DNA from: Micromonospora sp. NBC_01796
Lineage (GTDB): Bacteria > Actinomycetota > Actinomycetes > Mycobacteriales > Micromonosporaceae
Reading direction: 5' to 3'
NCBI RefSeq assembly: GCF_035917455.1
Contig: NZ_CP109078.1
Span: 4,820,001-4,884,000 of the forward strand
Length of the DNA stretch: 64,000 nucleotides
Below the pieces are notes generated by a model. It saw only the letters and a program-made list of their open reading frames with translations. It did not search any database and was not told the origin of the DNA. Positions 1-7,791 of this stretch are shown here, one piece after another (position 1 is the stretch's first letter; the number at the start of each line of letters is the position of its first letter). The translations under genes and the position numbers were made by a program.

Positions 1-29
1 GGCTCCCCGAGACGGGGCCGGAAACGGCG

Positions 30-74
30 GTGGGGCTCCCCGCGACGCGACGTGCGCGCCGTGGGGAGCCCCAC
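30..74 (-). terminator. Terminator-like stem-loop after the GH81 gene
   Basis: A perfect 12-bp inverted repeat (GTGGGGCTCCCC at 30-41, its complement at 63-74) with a 21-nt loop lies about 40 bases beyond the stop codon of the glucanase gene. There is no clear U-tract, as is usual in high-GC actinomycetes. Role as terminator is inferred from position. Confidence 0.55.
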
Positions 75-115
75 CTGTCCCGGCGAACATCAGCCAGGGA
101 CCGGGGAAGCGATGG

Positions 116-3100
116 TCAGCCGGTGACCGTGAACGGGACGGTGACCGTCGACTGGCGGCCGTCGGCGGCGGTCGCGTTGACCCGTACCGTCGTCGCCGCG
201 TTGCCGATGGCGTTCCAGACCTCCAGCTTGACGCAACCGTTCGCCAGGGCGGCGAACCCACCGGTGGCGGTCTTCACCCCGGCAGCCTGGGTGTACGTCT
301 CCGTACCGACAACCGGGTCGGTGGCGAAGTAGTTGTACGTCTCCACCCGGCTGTAGTTGCCCGACCCGGTGAAGTCGTACGACACCCGGGCCTGTACCGC
401 CGCGCCGACCGCGCCGCCCGCGTCCACGTGCAGGCTGAACGCGGTCGCACCCGAGTTGTACGCACCGGTCAGCCCGCAGACCGTGTGGACGACCGGGTTG
501 TGCGGGGTGCCGTCCCAGTTGCCGTTGGCGGCCGGGATGGTGGTGGTGGCCGCGCCGGTGCCGGCGCTGCCGGACAGCGCCCCGCCGGAGCGGACGTAGA
601 GCAGGTTCGAGCGGACCACCGGGCCGGTCGGCGTCGGCGTGACGGTCGGCGGCGGGGTCGTCGGCGGTGGTGTTGTTGTCGGAGGGGTCGTCGGCGGGAC
701 CGTCGGAGTGCCGGTGGGGTTGCCGATCCCGCCGTTGGCGTTCCCGCCGCTCCAGGTGAACGCACCCGTGGTGGCCGTCTTGCCGGCCGCGACGGTCAAC
801 GTACGGCCGTCGGAGAAGGTCACCGTGATCGGGTTGCGGGTGATGTTCGACGCCGCGTACGTCCGGACGCCGTTCTTGGTGTAGACCGCGTACAGCGGGG
901 TGTTGGCGGTGACCGTGGTGTCCACCTGCCCCAGTGCTGCCAGGTTGCGCAGCCAGTGGAAGGTGTGCGCCCGGCTCTCACCCTCCTCGATCGCGTACGT
1001 CGGGTTGGCCCGGAAGCTGGCCAGCGCGGCGTCCGGCTCGGCCATCGCCCGGAACGACCAGAGGACGTCCTGCCACACCGTTGGTGGACCACCGTTGTTG
1101 GTGACCAGCTCGTTCCAGTTGGTGGTGACGTACGCGGGCTTGTAACCGAGGTAGTTCGAGCCACCGGTGATCGGGAGCATGTTGATGCCCTGGATCATCT
1201 CCGGCTCACCGGAGAACCAGGTGGCGTACGCGCCACCGTCGCCCCAGACCATGCCGACCGTCTTGTGCGCGAACGCGGCCGGGAAGTTGCTGTCGGCCGA
1301 GTCGAACCAGTACTCCTGGATCGCCTGCGCCTGGGTGGTGTAGATGAACAGCCCGGCGTCGCGTACGGCGGTGTTGCCGGTGGCCAGGCCCCACTGGATC
1401 AGGGCGGAGGCGAAGTTCATCCCCTCCGAGGAGGACTCCTGGTTGTTGCCGGCCATGAACGAGCCGTGTCCGGAGGCCCAGTCGTGCCCGGCGAAGATGT
1501 CGAAGTCACGCAGGAACGGGAACATCGGGTCGTTGCGGTCCGGGCTGTTCGCGTCCCGGATCAGGAGGTTGACCATGCCGCCGTACTGGCCGGTGGTGGC
1601 CCAGGTCGGGTCGAACTTGGCCAGCGTCGCCGCGGCGGCGATGTAGTAGCCGTAGTGGAAGTGGTGGTCGTTGAGTTCCAGGTCGGACCCGTACGAGGCG
1701 GGGTAGCCGACGAGCGTGCCCCAGGCCTGGTCGTAGTGGAACACCCGGGCGGTCTTGCCCGGCGAGGCGGTGAACCAGTCGTTGAGCCGGCTCCGGATCG
1801 CGTTCAGCAGGAGGTCCCGCTGGGCGGTCCGACCGAGCTGGTCGGCGATCTCGGCGAGCCGGGCGGCGCGACCGAGGCCCTTGCCGGTCCAGTAGGTGTC
1901 GTTGCCGAACCCGGCCAGCGGATCACCGGTGGCGACCTGGTCCAGATAGCCGCCGAGGGTCGCGAGGTCGGCCCCGCTGGAGGTGGCGACCGCCGGAATC
2001 TCCGGCAGCACCCCCTGGTAGCGGATGTTGGTGCTGAACGACGTCGCGCCGACCAGCGTCTTCATCGGACCACGCGGCGAGATGTACGTCTGCGCGAGCG
2101 GGGTGCCACCGGCCAGGTTCTTCCAGTGGTGCGGGTAGAGCGAGACGACCGTACCGCTGCCGGTGCCCTCGCGGGCGGTGGTGGTGAAGCCGTACGTGGC
2201 GGTCACGGTGCTGGTGGAGGCGTTGAAGCCCCACGAGACGCGGGTGCCGGTGACGTGGTTGTGGGCGTACTGGCCGTAGCTGGCCAGCAGGGCGGTGCGG
2301 TCGGCGGCCGAGCTGCTCGGGGTGGTCGGCAGGACCGCCACCGAGAAGTAGCCCCGTCCGGCGAGGGTCGAGGTGACCGTGTTCCCGCTGACCGTCCAGG
2401 TCGCCCCGGTCGGCGCGTACGCGACGTAGTCGTGCCCGCGTACGGTGAAGCCGAGCCGGCCGGCGGTGTTCGACCACACGGTCGGGGTGCTGGTCAGGCT
2501 GAGCTGGGCGTTGCCGCCGGTGGCCTGGGCGTACACGAACGGCAGCCCGTGCCCGACGGTGGCCTTCAGGGTCCGGGTCCCGTCCGACCAGTACGGCGTG
2601 ACGGTCCAGTCGGTCCAGCCGTCCACCTTGACGTCGGGGGAGTTCAGCCCGGTCACGCCGAGGGTGAAGTCTGCGTTGTAGGTGTAGTGGTACTCGCCGG
2701 GTCCGGTCGGTGAACCGGAGATCCCCGCGGTGGTGGTGTACGAGACCCCGAGCCCGCCGGCAACCGGGTCGTACGACGCCGGGTGCGCGTGCAGCGGCTC
2801 GGAGTACGCGCAGTCGAGGCGCTTGAACAGCAGCGAGGACCACCAGTCGTTGGTGGGGACCGCGCCGGCCGGGGCGTTGGCGGTGACGTACCGCCGGGGG
2901 TTGGTGGAAAGGTCGGCGCAGCCGGACGGCGGTGCCGCCCCGGCCGGTCGGGTGGTGGCGTAGCTGCCGGCGCCGAGCGGGTCGGCGCCCGCACCACCGG
3001 CTATGGCGAAGGTGAGCCCACTGGCCACGAGCGCGACGGTCGCGCTGGCGGCCAGGAGTCGGCGGCGGAGGTTCTGGTGGGCCGGTCGCGGCCGGGTGTC

Positions 3101-3148
3101 CGGTTGGCCGCCGTCGTCGGGTACGACGTGGCGGAGGGACAGGTTCAT
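116..3148 (-). CDS. Secreted endo-1,3-beta-glucanase, GH81, with CBM56
   Basis: A 1010-aa secreted laminarinase that would cut beta-1,3-glucans such as fungal cell wall or storage glucan. I see an N-terminal signal peptide (arginine-rich start, hydrophobic LLAASATVALVASGL, cleavage near GADP), and a long GH81 catalytic region with the family signature NQESSSEG near residue 570, which carries the expected catalytic glutamates. A Pro/Thr linker follows at about 811-843, then a C-terminal domain of about 160 aa that fits CBM56, a beta-1,3-glucan binder. The ATG at 3148 is chosen because GGAGG stands 6 bases upstream; a longer reading frame to 3196 has no ribosome site. Two LacI-type operators lie upstream (see 3322-3403), so repression relieved by glucan-derived sugars is likely. 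The gene stands alone. Confidence 0.9.
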   Translation of the reverse strand: MNLSLRHVVPDDGGQPDTRPRPAHQNLRRRLLAASATVALVASGLTFAIAGGAGADPLGAGSYATTRPAGAAPPSGCADLSTNPRRYVTANAPAGAVPTNDWWSSLLFKRLDCAYSEPLHAHPASYDPVAGGLGVSYTTTAGISGSPTGPGEYHYTYNADFTLGVTGLNSPDVKVDGWTDWTVTPYWSDGTRTLKATVGHGLPFVYAQATGGNAQLSLTSTPTVWSNTAGRLGFTVRGHDYVAYAPTGATWTVSGNTVTSTLAGRGYFSVAVLPTTPSSSAADRTALLASYGQYAHNHVTGTRVSWGFNASTSTVTATYGFTTTAREGTGSGTVVSLYPHHWKNLAGGTPLAQTYISPRGPMKTLVGATSFSTNIRYQGVLPEIPAVATSSGADLATLGGYLDQVATGDPLAGFGNDTYWTGKGLGRAARLAEIADQLGRTAQRDLLLNAIRSRLNDWFTASPGKTARVFHYDQAWGTLVGYPASYGSDLELNDHHFHYGYYIAAAATLAKFDPTWATTGQYGGMVNLLIRDANSPDRNDPMFPFLRDFDIFAGHDWASGHGSFMAGNNQESSSEGMNFASALIQWGLATGNTAVRDAGLFIYTTQAQAIQEYWFDSADSNFPAAFAHKTVGMVWGDGGAYATWFSGEPEMIQGINMLPITGGSNYLGYKPAYVTTNWNELVTNNGGPPTVWQDVLWSFRAMAEPDAALASFRANPTYAIEEGESRAHTFHWLRNLAALGQVDTTVTANTPLYAVYTKNGVRTYAASNITRNPITVTFSDGRTLTVAAGKTATTGAFTWSGGNANGGIGNPTGTPTVPPTTPPTTTPPPTTPPPTVTPTPTGPVVRSNLLYVRSGGALSGSAGTGAATTTIPAANGNWDGTPHNPVVHTVCGLTGAYNSGATAFSLHVDAGGAVGAAVQARVSYDFTGSGNYSRVETYNYFATDPVVGTETYTQAAGVKTATGGFAALANGCVKLEVWNAIGNAATTVRVNATAADGRQSTVTVPFTVTG

Positions 3149-3321
3149 GGTGCCTCCGGTCGGGGGACGGTCGTGCGCCCAAGGTTTCGCGCACATTAAG
3201 GGGGCGTTGCGTCAGAGCATCAGAGATGGTGGCTGCTGTCAATGTCTTGCCCCGTTCTTTGCGGGAGTACCGGTTCGGTAGGGGATCTCTGTTGACACTG
3301 CGCGGTCCGGCGGGCTAACTT

Positions 3322-3403
3322 TGAGAGAGCGCTCTCACGACCCCGCCGAGCGAGGTGGGAGCCTCGCTCGGCGGGTTACTCAGAGCTAGTGAAAGAGCGC
3401 TCT
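3322..3403 (-). promoter_or_regulatory. Twin LacI/CebR-type operators
   Basis: Two palindromes share the core AGAGCGCTCT: a 12-bp perfect GAGAGCGCTCTC at 3325-3336 and AGAGCGCTCT at 3394-3403. Cores with central CG and GAGCGCTC arms are typical targets of actinomycete LacI-family sugar repressors such as CebR. Centres are about 68 bp apart, so a bridged loop is possible. They lie 175-255 bases upstream of the glucanase start. No LacI-family gene is in the window, so the regulator acts from elsewhere. Confidence 0.6.
3342..3375 (-). terminator. 14-bp stem-loop between the two operators
   Basis: Perfect inverted repeat: CCCGCCGAGCGAGG at 3342-3355 and its complement at 3362-3375, with a 6-nt loop. 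On the minus strand it could end transcripts coming from the DHA2 transporter gene (ends at 3601) before they reach the glucanase gene. It sits exactly between the two LacI-type palindromes. Confidence 0.5.
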
Positions 3404-3600
3404 CTGCCATGCGCCCCACTTCACGGGATGCACCTGGGGCGCTATTCGCCGTGTACGGAGAACGCATTCTTGCCGCTCATTCCCTTCGGCAACAAGTGAT
3501 CCGAAAAACCTTTCGAAAAACTGTTATCGGATCACTCGCCGCCGGTCGCCGTGGTCGTCGCCGGTGCCACTCGGGCGTGGTCAGCGCCGGTCGGTCGTGG

Positions 3601-5055
3601 TCAGCCGTGTGCGGCTGCCGCCGGTGCGTGCCGCTCCACCGGGTCGGCGCGAAGCTGCTCGGGGCGGCGCAGTGCGGTGAGCGTGACAAGGAGGGCGGCG
3701 ACGAGCAACCCGGCGCCGACCGTGAAGGCCAGCCGGTAGCCACCGGTCAGCGCCACCGCCTCGCTCGCGCCCCCGCCCAGCAATCCGTCCGTACGGGTGG
3801 CCGCGAGGGTGGAGAGCACGGCGACCCCCAACGCCATGCCGAGCTGCTGGGTGGTGTTGAACAGTCCGGAGGCGAGCCCGGCGTTGTCGTCGCCCGCACC
3901 CGACATGCCGAGCGCGGTCAACGCCGGCAGGGCGAGCCCGAACCCCGAGGCGAGCAGCATCACCGGAAGCAGGTCGGTGACGTAGTCGGCGTGCACCGGG
4001 ATCCGGCTCAGCCAGCCGAGCATCCCGATCAGCAGCAGGATGCCGGCCACCAGCACGTTCCGCTCGCCGAACCGGCGGTTGAGCCGGGCGGAGACACCGA
4101 GCGAGACCGCACCGATGACGGTCGCCGCCGGGAGCATCGCCAGGCCGGTCGCCGCGGCGCCGTACCCGCGTACCCGCTGGAGGTAGAGGGCGACCAGGAT
4201 CTGGAACGAGAAGAGTGCCGCCACCATCAGCACCTGGACCAGGTTCGCCCCGGAAACGGCACGCGACCGGAAGATCCGCAACGGCATGAGCGGGTGACGC
4301 GCGGTCGCCTGGCGGACCACGAATCCGGCGAGCAGGGCGGCGGCGAGCGCACCGGAGCCGAGCGTACGGACCGAGGTCCACCCGTACGCGTCGACCTTGA
4401 CGACGGTGAAGATGCCGAGCACCAGCCCGGCGGTGACCAGTACGGCACCGATGGCGTCGGCACCCGCGCCCAGCCCGAGCCCACGGTCGGCCGGCAGCAC
4501 CCGCAGGGCGACCGCGAGCGCGGCGAGCCCGATCGGGAGGTTGATGAAGAAGATCCAGTGCCAGCTCAGCGAGTCGGTGAGCAGGCCGCCGAGCACCGAG
4601 CCGATCGAGGCCCCGGCGGCACCGGTGAAGCTGAAGACGGCGATCGCCCTGCCCCGTTCGGCGGGCTCGACGAAGAGCGTCACCAGGATGCCGAGGCTGA
4701 CCGAGGCGCTCATCGCACTGCCGACGCCCTGGCCGAACCGGGCCGCGATCAGCACCCCGGGCGTGGTGGCCACGCCGGCCAGCAGCGAGGCCGCGGTGAA
4801 GACCGCGATCCCGGTGAGGAACAGCCGCCTGCGCCCGACCAGGTCGCCCAGCCGTCCGGCCAGCAGCAGCAGGCTGCCGAAGGGGACCAGGTAGGCGTTG
4901 ACCACCCAGCTCAGGTCGGTCGGGGAGAAGCCGAGGTCGGCCTGGATCGCCGGCATCGCCACGGTGACGATGCTGCCGTCGAGGATGACCATCAGCATCC
5001 CGGTGGCGATGACCCCGAGGGCCAGCCAGCGGGTTCGGGTGGGGGGAGTGGACAC
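3601..5055 (-). CDS. DHA2-family MFS drug efflux transporter
   Basis: A 484-aa membrane transporter of the EmrB/QacA (DHA2, 14-helix) type, expected to expel small toxic molecules using the proton gradient. Visible features: first helix ending MVILDGSIVTVAMPAI, which carries the DHA2 motif D1 residues; the A motif GRLGDLVGRRR between helices 2 and 3; and an antiporter motif C around GAAGASIGSVLGGLL. The GTG start at 5055 is preceded by AGGAGG. A MarR regulator lies directly upstream on the same strand (110-base gap), which fits a regulator/pump pair. The substrate cannot be read from sequence. Confidence 0.9.
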   Translation of the reverse strand: MSTPPTRTRWLALGVIATGMLMVILDGSIVTVAMPAIQADLGFSPTDLSWVVNAYLVPFGSLLLLAGRLGDLVGRRRLFLTGIAVFTAASLLAGVATTPGVLIAARFGQGVGSAMSASVSLGILVTLFVEPAERGRAIAVFSFTGAAGASIGSVLGGLLTDSLSWHWIFFINLPIGLAALAVALRVLPADRGLGLGAGADAIGAVLVTAGLVLGIFTVVKVDAYGWTSVRTLGSGALAAALLAGFVVRQATARHPLMPLRIFRSRAVSGANLVQVLMVAALFSFQILVALYLQRVRGYGAAATGLAMLPAATVIGAVSLGVSARLNRRFGERNVLVAGILLLIGMLGWLSRIPVHADYVTDLLPVMLLASGFGLALPALTALGMSGAGDDNAGLASGLFNTTQQLGMALGVAVLSTLAATRTDGLLGGGASEAVALTGGYRLAFTVGAGLLVAALLVTLTALRRPEQLRADPVERHAPAAAAHG

Positions 5056-5165
5056 GTCGGTCCTCCTGTCGTACGGACGTACTCGTACCGGTGACAGGAG
5101 GACCGTAGCAGATAGTTTTGTTAGAGACGATCTGTTAGTGAGCTAGTTCTTGGTCATGCCGTGGG
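5056..5165 (-). promoter_or_regulatory. Likely promoter/operator of the DHA2 pump
   Basis: This 110-base gap between the MarR gene and the pump is locally AT-rich. Read on the minus strand it holds two CTAACA direct repeats 14 bases apart followed by an ACTATC stretch that could serve as a -10 region. A MarR binding site here would be expected; the exact operator is not certain. Confidence 0.35.
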
Positions 5166-5663
5166 CTAGTTCCCGCGCTGGCGGGCTCGGCGTACCGGTT
5201 GGGGGTGCTCGACCGGGCTGGCCAGATGCCCGGTGACCAGGCGGTCCAGGGCGCGCAGGAAGACCTTGCGCTCGTCGGCAGGAAGGGCGCCCAGTGCTTC
5301 CTCGTGCACCCGGTCGACGATCCGCTGACTCTGCTCGGCCACCCGCGCGCCCTCCGGGGTGACCGCGATGATCCGGGCCCGCCGGTCGGTGGCGGAGGCC
5401 CGGCGCTCGGCCAGCCCCGCCTTCTCCAGCGCGTCGACCGTCACCACCATCGTGGTCTTGTCCATGTCGCCCAGCTCGGCGAGCTGGATCTGGGTCCGCT
5501 CCTCCGCCAGGGCGTGCACCAGCACGCAGTGCATCCGCGCGGTGAGCCCGATCTCGGCGAGCGCCGCCGCCATCCGGGTCCGCAGCACATGGCTGGTGTG
5601 GTCCAGCAGGAACGACAGATCCGGTTCGGTCCGGGTCGGTGCCATCGCGGTCATGCCGACCAG
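5166..5663 (-). CDS. MarR-family transcriptional regulator
   Basis: About 165 aa. A winged-helix regulator of the MarR family: the recognition region runs IQLAELGDMDKTTMVVTVDA and the wing carries the typical D-R-R sequence ATDRRARIIAVT. It most likely represses the adjacent efflux gene and is released by a small ligand. Start choice is uncertain: in-frame TTG (5696), ATG (5663) and ATG (5654) exist and none has a strong ribosome site; I take the ATG at 5663. Confidence 0.85.
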   Translation of the reverse strand: MVGMTAMAPTRTEPDLSFLLDHTSHVLRTRMAAALAEIGLTARMHCVLVHALAEERTQIQLAELGDMDKTTMVVTVDALEKAGLAERRASATDRRARIIAVTPEGARVAEQSQRIVDRVHEEALGALPADERKVFLRALDRLVTGHLASPVEHPQPVRRARQRGN

Positions 5664-5760
5664 CATAGCCAACTCGATCCGTGGCAGATCATCCAATAAC
5701 AGACTTATCGCGGGTCCGGTCGACGCGGCCCACGCGGGTGGGTTGGAAGACCGGGGCGAC

Positions 5761-6825
5761 TCAGGCGGGCGGGCCGAAGGAGAGGGCGAGGCGGACCGCG
5801 GCGTCGCGTACCGGGGTGAACCGGCGGGCCTGGGCGACCCGGCCGACCCGGTGCGAGAGCCGGGCCAACCGCTGGGTCGGCCGGCGGCGCAGGTTCTCGT
5901 ACTCGGCCAGGCCGGCGGCGATCGAGGATCCGCCGATCAGGCACCGCCCGAGCGTCACCGCGTCGACCAGCGCCTCCCCGGCGCCCCGCCCCAGGTCGGG
6001 GGTCATCGCGTGGGCCGCGTCGCCGATCAGGACCACGTTCCCGTCGAGGTAAGTCGGTAGCGACGGGGCGAGATGGTAGAGGTCGTGGCGGAGGATCTCC
6101 GCGGGTCGGAGCCGGCTCAACACCTGCCGTACGCCCGCGTGCCAGTCACCGAACCTGGCCCGCAGTGCCGCCAACTCGCCCTCGGGGGAGCGTCCACCGG
6201 GCGGGGTCAGGGCGCTCGCGTACCAGTTGGTCCGGCCGTCCTCGCGCGGGGTGATGCCGAAGCGCTGCCCGCGACCCCAGGTTTCGTTCACCGAGTCGGT
6301 CGCCCCGTCCACGGTGCCCCGCCAGGCGGTGGCGCCCACGTACCGGGCGGCGCTGCCCGGACCGAAGATCGCGGTACGGGTGCGGCTGAACACGCCGTCG
6401 GCCGCCACCACCACGTCGAACCCGGTCCGGTACGCGGCCAGGTCGGTCACCGGGCTGTCGAAGGCGACCGTTCCGGGGGCGAGTGCCCCGGCGAGCAGCC
6501 CGAGCAGGGCCGGACGGGAGATCAGGTACACCGAGTCGCCGCTGCGTCGGGCCATCGCGCCCACGTCCAGGCGGGCGATCCGGGTCCCGTCCGGACGCAG
6601 GAAGTTGCCGTGGTGCTGCCGGGCGCCCCGCTGGCGTACCTCCTCGCCGAGCCCGAGTACGTCGAGCGCACGCAGCGATTCCGGCCACATCCCGAGCGCG
6701 GTGCCCGTGCCGACGGGGGTGGGTGCCTTCTCGCAGACCCGTACCGTCCAGCCGGCCCGTTGCAGCATGATCGCTGTCGCCAGTCCGCCGATTCCGCCGC
6801 CGATGATGCCCGCTCGCTGTGTCAT
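5761..6825 (-). CDS. FAD-dependent aromatic/urate-type monooxygenase
   Basis: A 354-aa flavoprotein hydroxylase of the p-hydroxybenzoate hydroxylase class. The N-terminal dinucleotide fold GIIGGGIGGLATA binds FAD, the DG motif is VVVAADGVFSRTR (about residue 140), and the second FAD contact is VVLIGDAAHAMTPD (about residue 265). The general arrangement resembles HpxO-like urate or salicylate hydroxylases, but the substrate cannot be told. It is transcribed away from a TetR gene across an 84-base promoter region with three matching operators, so it is very probably controlled by that regulator. Confidence 0.85.
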   Translation of the reverse strand: MTQRAGIIGGGIGGLATAIMLQRAGWTVRVCEKAPTPVGTGTALGMWPESLRALDVLGLGEEVRQRGARQHHGNFLRPDGTRIARLDVGAMARRSGDSVYLISRPALLGLLAGALAPGTVAFDSPVTDLAAYRTGFDVVVAADGVFSRTRTAIFGPGSAARYVGATAWRGTVDGATDSVNETWGRGQRFGITPREDGRTNWYASALTPPGGRSPEGELAALRARFGDWHAGVRQVLSRLRPAEILRHDLYHLAPSLPTYLDGNVVLIGDAAHAMTPDLGRGAGEALVDAVTLGRCLIGGSSIAAGLAEYENLRRRPTQRLARLSHRVGRVAQARRFTPVRDAAVRLALSFGPPA

Positions 6826-6836
6826 GACCGGACCGT

Positions 6837-6893
6837 ACTACGGCTGTAGTGTACTGTCACTACGACTGTAGTGAAATAGACTACGCATGTAGT
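6837..6893. promoter_or_regulatory. Three tandem TetR operators, ACTAC-N4-GTAGT
   Basis: Three 14-bp palindromes of identical arms: ACTACGGCTGTAGT (6837-6850), ACTACGACTGTAGT (6859-6872, extended by C and G to 16 bp) and ACTACGCATGTAGT (6880-6893). Start-to-start spacing is 22 and 21 bp, close to two helical turns, so bound dimers would lie on the same face. They fill the whole divergent promoter between the monooxygenase and TetR genes. Confidence 0.85.
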
Positions 6894-6909
6894 CCGTTAG
6901 GGTGAGCGG

Positions 6910-7482
6910 ATGTCGTCCCGGCAGGACCAACTCACCGACGCAGCCATCCGGGTACTCGGCGGACAGGGGCTGCGCCAGCTCACCCACCGGGCCGTCGACG
7001 CCGAGGCCGGGCTGCCCGCCGGTTCCGCGTCCAACCACTTTCGTACGCGCGACGCGCTGCTCACCGGCGTGGTCGCCCGACTGGCCGCCCTGGACCGGGC
7101 GGACTGGCAGGGGATGACCGGGGCGGTCCACCCCTCCGACCTCGACGAGCTGGCCCGGTTGCTCGCCGACTTCGTCCGGACGGCGGTCGGTGCGGGGCGG
7201 CTGCGTACCGTCGCCCGCCTCGCCCTCTGCCTGGACGCCGCGGTCCGCCCGCAGTTGCAGGCCGACCTCGGACAGGGCAACGCGGAGCTGGTCCGGTGGG
7301 GGGCGCCCTGGCTGCGCGCGGTCGGCTCACCGGACCCGGAACGGCACTGCCGGCTCATGCTGGACCACATGGACGGCGTGATCATGCACCAGCTCGCCTT
7401 CCCCGACCCGGACTTCGACCCCACCCCCGGCCTGCGTCTCCTGCTCGGCGCGATCGCGCCCCCCGCCGTCACGCACACCTGA
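6910..7482 (+). CDS. TetR-family transcriptional regulator
   Basis: A 190-aa TetR-type repressor. The N-terminal helix-turn-helix is visible (LTHRAVDAEAGLPAGSASNH at about 28-47, then FRTRDALLTGV). The C-terminal ligand domain is generic. Divergent from the monooxygenase gene and next to three identical palindromes, it probably represses both itself and the enzyme gene until a substrate-like ligand binds. Start ATG at 6910 follows a weak AGGGTGAG. Confidence 0.88.
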   Translation: MSSRQDQLTDAAIRVLGGQGLRQLTHRAVDAEAGLPAGSASNHFRTRDALLTGVVARLAALDRADWQGMTGAVHPSDLDELARLLADFVRTAVGAGRLRTVARLALCLDAAVRPQLQADLGQGNAELVRWGAPWLRAVGSPDPERHCRLMLDHMDGVIMHQLAFPDPDFDPTPGLRLLLGAIAPPAVTHT

Positions 7483-7483
7483 C

Positions 7484-7610
7484 CCACTGTCGGTGGTGGG
7501 CGCGGTCCCGACCGGCCCGGTCACCGCCACCGTGGGCGGGTGGGCGCGACTCGACCGGCCTGGTCACCGCCACTGTCGGCGGTGGGCGCGGCCCGACCGG
7601 ACCGTGCCGT
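7484..7610. repeat. 43-bp tandem repeat, about 2.7 copies
   Basis: Three imperfect units begin at 7484, 7527 and 7570, each starting CCAC and containing GGTGGGCGCG then a GACCGG core. The first two are exactly 43 bases; the third degenerates after about 30. The array starts right at the TetR stop codon. It has no obvious coding sense; the GACCGG parts can fold and could act in termination. Confidence 0.65.
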
Positions 7611-7755
7611 CCGGCATCCGGTACGGATCTTCCCGCGCAACTTTCTGTTGCGCCGCCGCCCGGGGCGGGTCTCCTGATCAGGAGGGGCGGTTGGTTCCCT
7701 CCCCGGCCGATCCGGTTCCGAGCCGACCCGGTCCGAGGCGAGCGGAGGAACCACG

Positions 7756-7791
7756 ATGCGGGTTGCGGGAACCGCCGGTACGGATGTCTGA
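7756..7791 (+). CDS. Possible 11-codon leader ORF
   Basis: An ATG at 7756 stands 6 bases after a strong GGAGGA and opens an 11-codon frame (MRVAGTAGTDV) whose stop overlaps the ATG at 7784 of the next gene. The following gene has no ribosome site of its own, so this short frame may exist to couple translation. An alternative is that the strong site serves a TTG at 7763 in the frame of the large gene. Confidence 0.35.
   Translation: MRVAGTAGTDV

Larger units (their letters stand above)
3149..3600. other. Intergenic region with the glucanase control elements
   Basis: This 450-base gap separates the start of the glucanase gene (minus strand) from the end of the DHA2 transporter gene (minus strand). 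It holds two LacI-type palindromes and a 14-bp hairpin, described separately. I see no gene in it. A TTGACA at 3292-3297 with TAACTT 18 bases later reads on the plus strand, where no gene follows. Confidence 0.6.

Noticed and set aside
428-2713. Long plus-strand open frame opposite the GH81 gene
   Set aside because: Low-complexity Arg/Gly/Val-rich text, no ribosome site, and it mirrors a clear enzyme gene. Antisense frames stay open because of extreme GC at third positions.
3292-3321. TTGACA-N18-TAACTT promoter-like pair on the plus strand
   Set aside because: No plus-strand gene follows; the next genes read on the minus strand.
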